Below, piece after piece: positions 20,198 to 31,880 of a stretch of DNA of 64,000 nt (positions are counted from its first letter, which is position 1; the number at the start of each line of letters is the position of its first letter). Made by a program: the position numbers and the translations under genes. The notes beneath the pieces were generated by a model. The model was not told the DNA's origin. It did no database searches and worked only from the letters and a program-made list of their open reading frames with translations. Source of the DNA: Forficula auricularia (lineage: Eukaryota > Arthropoda > Insecta > Dermaptera > Forficulidae); the NCBI GenBank assembly GCA_024734495.1, contig JALMQS010000102.1, forward strand, positions 10,635,140-10,699,139, given 5' to 3'.

Positions 20198-21545
20198 TCC
20201 GATTGGGTGGCACCCAAAATCCCGAATGTCAAAATCCCGACATGGGAAAATTCAGACGTTATTTTAACATTTCATTAATCTTTTTAATATTTACAAAATT
20301 ATATAGGTATAGTATATATATAATATATATTAACATTAGATGAACACGAAAGTTAAAACTTTTATCCGGCCACTGCCCTATTTTGCTGCAATTGGGACCA
20401 GATTCGATTTTGATACTGAACCAAGAGTTGAGTATTATATATTCATATTTGACAAGATGAACCTAATTAATACAAAAAGTACATAATTTAAATATCAATA
20501 TAAAAAATAAATTTTATTAATTTGTGAAAATAGAAATTTAGTTGAGATTAGAAAAATTATTTGAAAAGTAACTACACTCACGTGCAAAGAAATGGAATCA
20601 CCTCCATTACGAGTTGATAAATGTAATTTTCATTCTCAAATATAAATAATGTTATATTAATATAAATTATACCGTATTAAAGCCAAAGATTAAAGATTAA
20701 ATCAATATGTTTTACATCAAAAGTCATCCAGTTAATTTTTAATTATTTGACTTAGAATGAAAAATTAGGGAAAAATTAAAATTTTGGAGGTTGGATATTA
20801 TTCAAATTTAACAAAAAAAAAAAAAAAAATAAAATAAAACAATAATAAAAACTTTATTTAAGCATTTTTTAATATTTATATTAGTATTGACCCCCCGCCC
20901 CCGCCTTTTTAGAAAAAATATTTAAATTTCTAATAAATTACAAAGAAACATACAATGTATCATTAAATTAATAAAAAGAGAGTGATTTCATTTATTTGCT
21001 CGTGAGTGTATTAACAGGTTCGGTTCTAAAAAAAAGTTAGTTGAGATTAGAAAAATTATTTGAAAAGTTAACTTTGATCGTGGCCAGCCAATGCACAAAC
21101 GTAGAAAATCGATAGTTGATCGAGAAAACAGAATAATGACCATTTTTAACGATCGCCCAAATAGAACTCTCATGGAATATCTTCATGGTATTCCACACAA
21201 CGTTTCTTTCTAAATTATGTACTTTTTGTATTAATTACGATAATCATGTATTAATATGAAATTTAAATGGCTTGGTGTTTACTGGATATGTTAATTTTTA
21301 AAAGAGGATGAATAAAATTCAATTGCTTTTTTCGAGTAATAAATTGTTTTATTAATTCAAGTGGTTAATTCAAATATTTTGAGAGCACTACGGAATCTCT
21401 TCCTCTGTGGTAACTGCGGAATAAGAATAACAGTGAGTTAGTGGGTTCACAAGGCATTGATTGTCTGCTAATTACAGTTAAAGATCTGTAAATAGCTGAC
21501 TGTCGAGATTTCGACATTCGGGATTTCGGGGTGAGCCCAATCCGG
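20198..21545. mobile_element. DNA element with about 45-bp terminal inverted repeats
   Basis: The left end has CCGATTGGGTGG then CCCGAATGTCAAAATCCCGAC. The right end has GTCGAGATTTCGACATTCGGG then GAGCCCAATCCGG. These pair as imperfect terminal inverted repeats of about 45 bp. The interior is AT-rich, holds a Tc1/mariner MITE (20575-21008), and shows an internal direct repeat (GTTGAGATTAGAAAAATTAT at about 20541 and 21040). No transposase frame is evident. Superfamily unassigned. Confidence 0.7.
20575..21008. mobile_element. Tc1/mariner-type MITE with TA target duplication
   Basis: The terminal repeats CACTCACGTGCAAAGAAATG and, inverted, CACTCACGAGCAAATAAATG are flanked by TA at 20573-20574 and 21009-21010. 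The interior contains an A-run and C-rich GACCCCCCGCCCCCGCC near 20888. A piece of the same element occurs at about 42212-42345 inside a hAT element. Confidence 0.85.
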
Positions 21546-21639
21546 ATAAATATGATATAATCTAGCTAAATAAATGCACTTATGATAAAATTGTGTACTC
21601 ACTATATTATAAAAAAACTGCAACGGATCGTTGCTAAAC

Positions 21640-22205
21640 TTTATCCAAATTCATTTGAAATATTAATATGTTCTAGAGTAAAGTACTTTAAAATATAATT
21701 TTACTAAAAACTTTATTTAACCTTTTTTGTGGTCCCCAAGGTACTTAATTAGGATATTAAATTTCATCAAAATTGGTCAAGTCATTTTCAAGATATTTAG
21801 AAAAAACTAAAAAAGTACTGAAATAAAGTACTAATGTTTGTGGACCGATATGTACCAAAAACTAATCAGCGCTTCATTTTGTTAAAAGAATGCTAGGTTT
21901 TTAATTTCATTTCAATCGGTGCAACGGTGTGGAAAAAATCGTGGGCCAAAAAAACGATAACATACATACATCCATCCATCCGCACGCACTAAATGAAAAA
22001 ATCGCACTTTTTGGCCTCTCGACGAGACCCCATGTAATTTTTGGCAAAACCGTCACGTGCTAAAATTCAACCTAATTGAATACTACAATTTGTGACTTTA
22101 ATTGAGTCCATGGGTTCCGTAGTCTTTACCTGAGGACCCTTTGAAGCCACGCTTGCCCCGAGAGCGATTACAATACTTTACCCATGCTTTGCATTGGATA
22201 AAGTA
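21640..22205. repeat. rep-B copy 1
   Basis: Shares GATAAAATTT-type, AGTACTTTATTNCAGTA, GGACCGATATGTACC, CATACATNCATCCATCC, TTTTTCATTTAGT and CACGTGCTA blocks, in inverse order and strand, with the broken copy at 29790-31190. Its plan is like rep-A: host-like sentences about TATCTNNAAAA and end motifs ACTTTACCCATGC and TGGATAAAGTA. No coding capacity. Confidence 0.7.
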
Positions 22206-24110
22206 AAAAAATAAATGTGTAGAGTTGGATGAGAGAGCACCGAAACAGCAACATCATAACAAAATAAAAAAAAACAGAATGATATAAAATAAAAAATGAT
22301 GATTTATATTAAAGATTTATCAAGAATCAAATGAGAATGCCTACCGTAGTAACCTTTCGAAAAAAGTCTGAAGAAAAGAAGCTTCAGCCCCCACAAACCA
22401 ACCATACCATCTTCATCTAAAATATAAAAAGAAATAAATTAAAAACTCTTGCCTTATTCAGAAAAAAATAAAATGGGAATTTATTAAATACTACTAACCG
22501 AAGAGTCCACTTCTTTGCGCCCTGATGGCTTCATGTTCTAACCCTAAGCCCTGGATCTAAAATGGCTCAGATGGCCAACTAAAATCTCGTCTTCATTCTT
22601 CAACCTGGTCTTCTTTCTTGAGATGATCGCGAACGCGAACACGTAAAACAACACACGGTTAGGCTCAGTATGGCCTAGAAATCACGGATTTAAGACCGAA
22701 AACGTGAACGATCGGACGAAACGAGAAAACGCGCCCAAATCCGATAGTTTAGTTTTAAGAAGAAAGAACAGGAAAACACATCATTCATACAAGTTACCTA
22801 GGATAAGAATCATTTAAAAGATTTCTTATCTACCAAATTCAAATCTCTTCTCCCACCTAACACACTCCATACCTAATTTTGAAACGAACTAAGAAGAGGA
22901 GAGTTTGAATTGGTTAAAATTAGGATGGGAAACCTACTAGTACATCATAGTATATCCGATCATCATTGAAGTACAGCGTAAGATTCAAGGATTAATGTGC
23001 CCCTGCTGAAAAAAAGAAACCCTATCGAACGAACATAGCTAGCCCTACGACACATCTCTCCAAGCGTCTCACCTGTACAGATCAAGAGGCATATGTCCTG
23101 TACATTCAGGTTTCCAGGAAAGACTTCAGTAATGGTCTTTCGAAAAATTAACACAGTCATTCAGATAGAGGATTAAACCGATCTCTCAAGTATTGGTTGC
23201 ATAGACAGCTGAGCCCTCTCGATAGCTGGAAAATAAAAATAAGCCTACCTATGTCCGGGTACCCCAAAAACCCGGCACATTCGCGTACCTATGGGGTTCT
23301 AAGACAACACCCTATGCCAGACTGAATATCTGAGTAGTCCAATTGTCATTGCAACCGATACTTAAGTAAATCGGAAAATCCGTAATTAAAAATTAAAAGG
23401 CCTAAACCCCACTTATAATTATATCGTTGGCGAAGGCGCAGATATATATTGTTAAATAAATCGCCCCCTAAATTCTAATTCCTCACCTAGGAGGAGATAT
23501 ATTCTAGGATTATCGGTATTATTGACTGATCTTAACTATAAAGGTATATTTGTGGTTGGTTACTCAGTTTAATAAATGTAAATGTCTGTTGTATCTGAAA
23601 ATAAAACAGATAGACACACCAAAGAGAAAGAAAGAAAGAAAAGAAGAAATCCCTTCCCTAGTAGGTATTAGAGTATTACTTTCTCAATACCTATTGGACG
23701 CATCATACAATACTAAACATCGTTAAACCAACCACACACCTTTCTATACTATTGATTCCTAATTTCTAAACAGTGAAAACCTTTTTGAAGCCTTCTTGAT
23801 TATCATTTGGATAATCAAGAAGCGATGTCCCTCGGTGGTCGGGTAAGAATGGATGATGGACGGGTTGGTTACCTAAATGAAAAGAGAGACATCCTAACAC
23901 GATCCGAGAAGACACGAGATCGAGTTTTACTTACAGATTTACACTAATCTAAACCACCCATCAACATCATCCATTGCTCAGCTTTCCACATCCTTCCTTC
24001 CTTCCTGTCTTTTAAGGTAGGCACGCTTGCATGCATGGACTGCATGTGCATGTTAATTGGTAATGGAGGTGGTTTAGGGTCACTGAAATTCCTATTCTTC
24101 TAAATTAACT
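22206..24110. other. Less repetitive intron island
   Basis: Compared with the surroundings this 1.9-kb stretch is higher in complexity and has few homopolymers or recognisable elements. It contains a perfect 13-bp-stem hairpin (CTTCTTGATTATC / GATAATCAAGAAG) at about 23792-23822 and a CCTT-rich tract near 23990-24005. No convincing protein frame or splice pair was seen. It could be original intron or an unrecognised transcript unit. Confidence 0.4.
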
Positions 24111-24860
24111 AATTTTTATTTTACTAAAATAATAATTTATTTAAATTTTGTTTTGTAATTTAAAATTTAATTCATTTCTATTGAAAAAATAAATTTGAAT
24201 TTAAAATAAAAAAAAAAAATAAAATAAAAAATATTAAATGTATTTTATTTTTAAATGAATTTATTGAAATTTTTGAATATTACTTATTTTCTAAATACTA
24301 CGCGAGGGATTACGATGAAAACCTGTGTCTGAAAAAGAAAAAAAAAAGAAAAACATCCTATGTTCTAAGAAGGCATTCTAATAATGCCCTTTCATGATCT
24401 AACTAGCTAACTATATGTCCCTTTTATAAATTTAACCAAAAAAATATTTCTAGTAAATTGAAAATTTTGAAAAAGATCTTAAGATGTCACTAGATCGACC
24501 TAAAGAAAACTAAGTGAATTGATCTGCGCCCCGCATTAATGAGAAACATACCATTCGTTGCAATATGGGGTGATTTAATTGGGCACTCGGATGCTCGCGA
24601 GGGATGCTCAACGTCCAACTAATATATACATCAAATGTCCTAAATGGATGAGACAGCTTAGGGGCGAAACAGTTCTTCAGAAAGGATCATCATCGAGACT
24701 CTCGTAGATCTAGAAAAACCAAAAGAATAATAATAGTATTTTATTGTAAAAAAATTATATTATAAATATAATACCTAATTAAATGAAAGCAAATATGTTT
24801 TGCCATTTTTAGGCAATACATTATAAAATTACAATTATTAAAAAGGAAAATTATTTTTAT
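24111..24860. other. AT-rich intron sequence
   Basis: No gene. Very AT-rich with A-runs at about 24209-24220 and 24340-24350. Confidence 0.35.
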
Positions 24861-25575
24861 TTAAGATAGTTGTTTCGCGATAAATACTTGCAAAATGTTA
24901 ATGCTAGAGTAAATAGAACAGACATTAAGGATTCATAATTCATAAGCCCAAAACTTTTTGCTGTTTATGTACCACTACTAGCCAATCCCGTGCTCGTTTG
25001 AGAAATCTGGCAACACTGTCCGATCTTGTATTTATTTTAACATAGAAATGTCAGATAAAGTACATTATAAAGGAAGATTTATAAAACAAAAAAGTTCTTA
25101 ATAAGCGATTGAAAGCTGTTGTGACAATGGCTAAAGCGAATAAACGTCAAAAAAAGTACTAAAGTTAACTTAAGTCCACTTTTTAGATTAAATAAATGCT
25201 TTTGTTGCCAGCTTGTTTTTAGTGTGAATTTTTCATTATTTATTCATTATTATCTCAGAAACTGTGTTGTAACTATGAATTAAAATTTCCTTAAAAGATG
25301 TATTAGTTATTGTTTATTGTTGGTTTAGTTTTTTATAGCAATGGTAAGAAGAGTTTCTTAATTATAATTAAATATGTATGTAAACTTTCTGATATCCCAT
25401 ATAGTGCAATGTATAAGAGTCTGAAAAACTCTATCTTTGGAATTTAATATCTCCGGAACTATAGTGTTCATAAATTTCGTTTTGCCACCAATCGATGCAG
25501 AAGTATTTAAATAATAATCTGTCTAAATTTGAAAAAAATCCTAAGAAAACCCATATGGTGAAACAACTACCTTAA
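24861..25575. mobile_element. TTAAGGTAGTTGTT-ended non-autonomous element, copy 2
   Basis: The same ends (TTAAGATAGTTGTTTCGCG and CAACTACCTTAA) and interior as 9869-10630, including ATTGAAAGCTGTTG and ATAAGCCCAAAA. It lacks the 62-bp tandem duplication of copy 1 and carries an extra A that breaks the shared short reading frame. Confidence 0.8.
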
Positions 25576-26008
25576 GATCTGAAATAATTTTCCACTGAAA
25601 CAAATATTATAAATTAATCAAATTTTCTATTAACATTGTAAATAGATACAAATAATTAATCAAAGAGGGTGTCCTTGGTAGGGATAAATACATAGGGATT
25701 CGGAAGAGGGGTTGAAATTACATTTTTTTTATTTATAATTTAATTTAACTTTAAATACTATTTTTAAATAAAAATGGATATATTATAAGTTAGAAGTTAA
25801 AATAAGAAAAGATACAGCCAGAAAAACAAATCAATCTACTATTTTCAACAAAATATATTTGGTCATCAGGGAGATCATGTCTACTACTCCTAGGAGTATA
25901 CCCATACTCTCATAACCTCTCGGTGGGTAGCTATCCCCTTCCAAATTGACTAACCCCCTGAAATTTTTTTCTGGCTACAGCCTTGCACTATAAATAAATA
26001 AATACAAT

Positions 26009-26359
26009 TGGCTAAAAAACTAAATATGGAAATCTCTTTAAAGAAGACAAAATGCCTATCACTCTCCAGAACCAACCAAAAGTGTGAAATAAAACTAGGG
26101 GATACTATATTAGAACAAGTCTCGAAATTCAACTCTATTTAGGAGTAGAAATATTGAGCAATAGGAATTTGAGAGATGAAGTCAAAACACAAATGACTAA
26201 AAGAGCTAGAATATCCGCCTGTTTGAAGAAAGCCAAGGAAGACCAAAAAAAAGATGGAAAGCGGGCCTAAATGTACACCCTGAGTAAAAATCGAATGGAA
26301 CAACGTCCTTTAATTGGAGAAATAGGCGCAGGCCTATTAAGAAGATTAAGAAGAAGAAG
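26009..26359 (+). pseudogene. LINE reverse transcriptase fragment
   Basis: Reads AKKLNMEISLKKTKC, CEIKLGDTILEQVSKFN and RNLRDEVKTQMTKRARIS, the region just after the YADD motif, close to 18185-18390 of the LINE at 17.8 kb. A one-base loss after KFN breaks the frame. The right end is a GAA-rich tail. AAATACAAT occurs at 26000-26008 and 26360-26368 and could be a target duplication, though part of it is also shared with the copy at 27.5 kb. Confidence 0.75.
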
Positions 26360-26751
26360 AAATACAATACGTATATCTATATAAAATTTTATTGGTTAAA
26401 GACTAAAGATAGATAACTTTGCATCCATTATCAGTCAATTAAAATTATTACTTTTTTGAGCATACAGAGTCAATTGAATGAGTAAACGTTTGTAAGTAAT
26501 GGTAAGTTAGAATGAATAATCCTTACTTAGAAACGAATAGTTATTTAATTGAGTATGCATACTCAAATGAAAAAAAAATGTTTATTAAAAATGACTGACA
26601 CTGATGGCTAAGCCTTTATTTATTTGCATCAAGCAGTGAACCCCCTCTTTGATTTGGACTTTAAAAATCAATAGCTCAGCTACTTTCTGTAACAAAAACC
26701 TTTTATTAAATTGAAAGTTTTTGCCGAGAGTAGCAGAATTTTTATATATTG

Positions 26752-27040
26752 AAGGAGACAATAAAAGAGTGTGTCTTCTGCTTGAATTATAAATTTTATT
26801 TATTTATAACGAGATTATAGTTTCGAGGGCTTTGCCCTCTTCATCAGTCTATTACAATGGATTCACAGGAATTGATTTATTTTTATATTTATTTTATTTA
26901 TTATTATAAATAAATTCATGTGAATACATTGTAATAGACTGATGAAGAGGGCAAAGCCCCTCGAAACTATAATCTCGTTATAAATAAATAAAATTTATAA
27001 TTCCAGCAGAATACACACTCTTTTATTGTCTCCTTCAAAA
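26752..27040. repeat. Palindrome of two head-to-head repeat monomers with hammerhead-like motifs
   Basis: The left arm (GAAGGAGACAATAAAAGAGTG to TATTACAATG) is repeated inverted on the right to TATTGTCTCCTTC, with about 130-bp arms and few differences. Each arm contains CTGATGAAGAGGGCAAAGCCC followed by CTCGAAAC (minus strand 26820-26847; plus strand 26939-26967). The right arm has one extra C in the stem. The arms match the monomer at 18.86 kb. Confidence 0.85.
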
Positions 27041-27335
27041 ACCTTTTAATTTTAAAATTGCTGAGATATTTTGAAAAATATTGCAAATACACCAATATTT
27101 TCAAATTTTCAAACAAAATTTCATATCTATTTCTTGTGTCATAGAAATAAAATAAAATAAATATAAATGCATGTGAGGAAGCATAGGTTATGGTTAAGTC
27201 ATATGGATGGCCTTATAAAAAATTAGATACTGATCCAAAAATTAACCATTTAGCATGTTACTTAATTAACATGATCTATGAAATCGAATATTTATAAAAT
27301 AACATGAGTTAAAAACAATATATTAATTAAAAAGA

Positions 27336-27480
27336 ATTTATTTTATTATAAGATTTTAGTAGAAACTATTTTTACATTGCATATCAGAGGGCTTCGTCCC
27401 CTCAGGAATCGAACCCAAGCACTAACTTGCCGTGAAATCAGCCAAACCCTTAAGACAAATCTCTCTCCGATACGAGACAT
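27336..27480 (-). repeat. tRNA-derived SINE-like repeat, copy 1
   Basis: On the minus strand it has an A-box-like GGTTTGGCTGATTTCACGGC and a B-box GGGTTCGATTCC. It is followed by the shared tail GATATGCAATGTAAAAATA. The same unit is found at 42412-42560 and 42765-42925. Confidence 0.7.
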
Positions 27481-27484
27481 AAAT

Positions 27485-27705
27485 ACAATCGGCTAAAAAA
27501 CTAAATATGGAAATCTCCTCAAAGACAAAATGCATATCAATCTCCAGAACCATCCAAAAGAGTGAAATAAAACTAAAGAATACTATATTAGAACAAGTCT
27601 CGAAATTCAACTCTATTTAGGAGTAGAAATATCGAGCAATAGGAATTTGAGAGATGAAGTCAAAACTCAAGTGACTAAAAGAGCTAGGCTATAATATGAG
27701 TAAGC
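27485..27705 (+). pseudogene. LINE reverse transcriptase fragment, third copy
   Basis: Very similar to 26009-26240 (SAKKLNMEISSKTKCISIS, TILEQVSKFN, RNLRDEVKTQVTKRAR), with the same break after KFN, so the two derive from one source or from each other. It ends where a small MITE begins. Confidence 0.7.
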
Positions 27706-27712
27706 TTATGTC

Positions 27713-27835
27713 TAAAGGCCTAGCACACACTCTTACTAGTGTGAACTGGTTAGCTCCAAGAGACCAAGTAACGTTTCTAGGGTCTTGACTTGGATAAACA
27801 AGTTGGCTAAAAGAACGGCGTGTGCTAGGGCCTTA
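27713..27835. mobile_element. Small MITE with GGCCTAGCACAC ends
   Basis: AAGGCCTAGCACACAC at the left and GTGTGCTAGGGCCTTA at the right are terminal inverted repeats of about 16 bp around a 123-bp unit. No clear target duplication was found. Confidence 0.6.
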
Positions 27836-28715
27836 TGGGTTAAAAGAAATAAAAACTCACAAATTGGAAGAGAAGCTTGCTGAAGCCCACTCGCAGACTC
27901 GCTAGCAATCCAGAATTAGCCACTGCATTCATTCGACTGGACACTGAAGTTTAGAAATAATAAATTAATATTAGAATTATGAAATATATGATTTAAAGAG
28001 AGAAAGTGAAAACAAATCAAAGATAAACTCAAATTAAAAGAAAAATTATCCAAGCCAATATACATAAGATTGCACCTATACTTCCATAAAGCTTCTTTTT
28101 TCAAATTTTCACGAAATTTTTGAATTTTATTTTCGATTTTTTTTTATAAAGAATTGTATTTAGTTTGCTTAATAAAACAATCAAGATTTTTTGAAATCTA
28201 ATTACCTACACAGGTTAAAAGGTTAGATGCTTACCTTGGAATTTTAATGTTCCTGGGGTTTAATTTTAAAAAATTTCACTTCAGATGATTAATTAGTTTT
28301 AAAAATTAAAATTTAACAGTTTTTGAAGAGAAAGTACCCCCAAAATTGAATAGAAATTAGGTCAAGATTGCGTTGAACAAGGAGGGAAGATGTGAATACT
28401 GAGGCTCGGAAGCCGGACTGAAGGCTCGCCCGGCCGGACTAGCAATTTCGATCAAAGGGGGCGTTTTAGTTTGTTAAGAAACGAGTCTCGACAAGTTGGA
28501 CGGGCATTATGACGTCACAATCAGACCTAATTATTATTAAATATACATAGAATATAATATATATATAAAAAAATTTAAATTTAAAAATGTAAGAAAACAG
28601 GGGCTGGCTGTCTTTATGTTTAATAATTTAAAGTCAAATACCTTTAGAATTTAAAATACCAGAATTAAATTATATATAGATTGGTTAATAATAATCAATA
28701 TTCTAAATTGTTTTT

Positions 28716-29480
28716 ACTTTACCATACAGGGTATGGTCAAGTATTGTAATGGTGCATGAAAAAAGTGGTTTTTTGCTTCTTTTTTTCGATATATCTGGAG
28801 GAACGGCTGAAACTATTTTGATTAAAAAAATTGGGCAAAACCATGGCATTTCGGTCTACAAAAAAGTCCTAATAAGTGAACATTGAAAAAATTATTTTTT
28901 CGAGATAATAATTGTTTTGTCAAAATGTGTGTAGGTGTGAATATTATAACCAAATTTCACATGGAGTTTTGGCGCATTGAGATTAAAAGCTGATTAGATT
29001 TTGGTGCATATCGACCCAAAATTAATGGGTGGGGGGGGGTTAAAAATTTAAAATCTAGGCCATTTGAGAAAAATCAACCAAATTTTGTATACATAATCCG
29101 TGGGCCTCCAGAAGTCGAAAAATGCAAAAACTAACATCCCAAAATGAAGGGGGGAGGTCAAAAAATGAAAATATAGGCCCTTATCTTATACCAAACTCAA
29201 CCAAATATAATCAGTGGGCCCCCAGAAGTGTAAAAATGCAAAAATTAACCGCCTAAAATAAGGGGGGCGTAGGGTCAAAAAATGAAAATCTAGGTCTTTG
29301 TACCAAACTCAACCAAATTTTGTATACATAATCTGTGGGTCCCCAGAAGTCTAAAAATTCAAAAACTAACTCCCTACATGATTATAAATAATTTTATTAA
29401 ATATTAAATATAAGTGAGGGGCCTGGTTGTATCGTAAAGTCAACTGGATGGCCACAACAGAACGTGTCAGTTTATTTTTT
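28716..29480 (+). repeat. rep-A copy 3, near full length
   Basis: Runs from ACTTTACCATACAGGGTATGG to CAACAGAACGTGTCAGTTTATTTT. Contains three to four internal modules of about 100-120 bp, each with CAAACTCAACCAAATTTTG, TATACATAATCNGTGGG and CCAGAAGT. Includes a G-run at 29031-29039. Confidence 0.9.
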
Positions 29481-30014
29481 TCTAAGCTAAATATTTTTTT
29501 CAGTTTTAATAGTGAATTTACTTATTTGATGGCTCCCCTTTTATTGAACATAAAACTCTTAAAAAAAACGGAGAGATCGATTTCGTGCACGATTTTCTAA
29601 ATCAAATTTTATTCGAGGGCTTCGACTAGAAGCAATTCATAAAACAAAAAAATCATACGACATGTTTGATTTGGGGAAAAAAATTTAATTCGTTATTTTA
29701 TATAAAGAAAACTTTACGTACCGAGTCTTAAAAAAGTTTGCGCTTTTTCCTCTCATTATTTTATTAACTTTATAATAAATAGCACATGACGGGTTTTCCA
29801 AAAATTACATATGGGTCTCGTCCCACAGGCCAAAAAGTGAGATTTTTTCATTTAGTCCATGCGGAAGGATGGATGGATGGATGTACGTATGTTATCCATT
29901 TTTTAGTCGACGATTTTTTCTTCACCTGAAATAAAATTGAAAATCTACCATTACTTTAACAAAATGAAGCTCTGATTAGTTTTTTGTACATATCGACCCA
30001 CAAAAATTAGTACT

Positions 30015-30306
30015 AATTTGAAAGTTTATAATAAGAAAATAAGGATATAAGTTTTTATGTGTGACTTTTTTAGTTATCAGCCAACGTTTTGTCGACTTTG
30101 CTGACTTCTTCAGGGCTTCAAATAGTCATGCCCCACATTCGTCTGCTTCACATTCATGACTATTTGAAGCCCTGAAGTAGTCGGCAAAGTCGACGAAACA
30201 TTGGCTGGTAAATAAAAATAAAAAATAAAATAAAAACTTGTCCTTATTTTCCTATTATAAACTTTCAAATTAATACAAATTATGGACGAAAATGATAATA
30301 ATATAC
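30015..30306. repeat. Foldback insertion with hammerhead-like motifs and 9-bp target duplication
   Basis: ATTAGTACT at 30006-30014 and 30307-30315 bounds the insert. Its arms (GAAAGTTTATAATA, AAATAAGGA, GCCAACGTTTTGTCGAC) are inverted copies ending at about 30275, followed by a short tail with GATAATAATATAC. Motifs: CCTGAAGAAGTCAGC...GACAAAAC (minus, about 30081-30113) and CTGAAGTAGTCGGC...GACGAAAC (plus, 30172-30199). Confidence 0.8.
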
Positions 30307-30331
30307 ATTAGTACTTTATTCCAGTATTTTT

Positions 30332-31027
30332 ACTTTTCCATAGAGGGTATGGTCAAGTATTCTAATCGTGCATGAAAAAGTGTTTTTTTTCCCTTTTTTT
30401 CGAAATATCTCAAAAACGGCTGAAACTATTTTATTTTAAAAAATTGAGCAAAACTATGGCATTTCGGACTACAAAAAAACACTAATAAGTAAACATCGAA
30501 AAATTATATTTTTCGAGATAATAATTGTTTTGTCAAAATGTCTGTTAGTTAGTCTGTCTGGTTGTCTGGTTGTCTGTCCGTTAGTCTGTGCGTTACCAAA
30601 TTTTTGTGAACGAGCTAGCTCAAAAACTAGTTTGAATATTGAAACCAAATTTCGCACGTAGTTTTGGTCCATTGAGATTAAGAGCTGATTAGATTTTGGT
30701 GCATATCGACCCAAAATTAAGGGGGTGGAGGTTTTAAAAATTAAAAATCTAGGCCATTTGAGCAAACTCAACCAAATTTTGTTTACATAATCAGTGGGCC
30801 CACAGTAATCTAAAAATGCAAAAACTAACCGCCCAAAATAGGGGGGGGGTCAAAAAATGAAAATCTTGGCTATTTACCAAACTCAACCAAATTTTGTATA
30901 CATAATCCCAGAAGTATAAAAATACAAAAACTAACCCCCTCCCTACATGATTATAAATAATTTTAGGGGCCAGGTTGTATGGTAAAGTCAAGTTGATGGG
31001 CACATCAGAACACGTCAGCTTATTTTT
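30332..31027 (+). repeat. rep-A copy 4, near full length
   Basis: From ACTTTTCCATAGAGGGTATGG to CACGTCAGCTTATTTTT. Internal modules with GTGGGCCCACAG and a G-run at 30841-30849. Confidence 0.88.
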
Positions 31028-31437
31028 TATTTTTTTCAAAATATCTTGAAAATTACTTAACCAATTTTGATAAAATTTAATATTCTAATTATATACCTTA
31101 AGGCTCATCAAATGGTTATATAGAGTTTTTAGTAAAATTATATTTTAAAATACTTTACCACTAGAGTAATATAGCAGGTACTTTTAAAATTTTTTAAAAT
31201 TTATTGATTTTTATCGGTTTAATGTAGTCTCCATGGTCAAAACATAAAAAATGTAATGTAATAAGGTTATTCCTCTACTTCTAGTATTAGAAAAGAATCG
31301 ATCATTATTTTTGATTTTAAGTCAATATGGACTTCAAATATATGATTAATAATAAAGGAATAAACATATTAATTGAAAAAGTTTTTGTTTTGCCGAGAGT
31401 ATCAGAGTTGTTGATTCACAAAGAGAAATAAAGAGGT

Positions 31438-31565
31438 TGTCCTATGCTTAATGCAAATAAACATACACACATATATATCGAAATTATATATACAGATATA
31501 TAATTTTGATTTATATGTGTGTATGTTTATTTGCATCAAGCATAGGACAACCTCTTTTGTTTCTC
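31438..31565. repeat. Palindrome with TGCAAATAAACATACACAC arms
   Basis: AAAGAGGTTGTCCTATGCTT, then GCAAATAAACATACACAC, is mirrored by GTGTATGTTTATTTGC and AAGCATAGGACAACCTCTTT. The outer arms match the foldback at 1.6-1.96 kb. The right flank TTTGTGAAACATATTAATAT recurs at about 32552-32572. Confidence 0.8.
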
Positions 31566-31880
31566 TTTGTGAAACATATTAATATTTCATAGCTGGATTT
31601 GGTCTTTCCTTCGGGGGTACATTTTATAAAGGTTTTATCAGAAATATAATAGATTGTAAAATTATTTCTCTAGTAGTTTATAATAAAAAAGGGGTTTATC
31701 GAAAAGAGTTAAGATAGATAAGCAGGGAAGATCCGAGGCTAAAAATAAACTATAGGCCTTGGGAGAAATCTCATCTACGGCGCCACAAACCGTCGTTTTT
31801 TCTTCAACCACCAAAACACAACCATACGAACCCCAACTCTCTTCACGATTAACAGATTCAATGGAACTCAATGCAACCCC

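Larger units (their letters stand above)
29787..31190. repeat. rep-B copy 2, broken by two later insertions
   Basis: Pieces 29787-30014, 30307-30331 and 31028-31190 line up in order, on the opposite strand, with 21640-22080. The first break is a foldback repeat (30015-30306, with ATTAGTACT duplicated on both sides). The second is rep-A copy 4 (30332-31027). The order of events can therefore be read: rep-B first, then the two inserts. Confidence 0.75.

Noticed and set aside
28716..29480. CRISPR-like or satellite array (regular internal modules)
   Set aside because: Modules differ in length and sequence, have no unique spacers, and occur in nine dispersed copies with common ends; this is a transposon-like repeat in eukaryotic DNA.
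31672..31880. Extension of the mitochondrial insert upstream of ND1
   Set aside because: The sequence does not resemble the start of ND1 or a neighbouring mitochondrial tRNA clearly enough.
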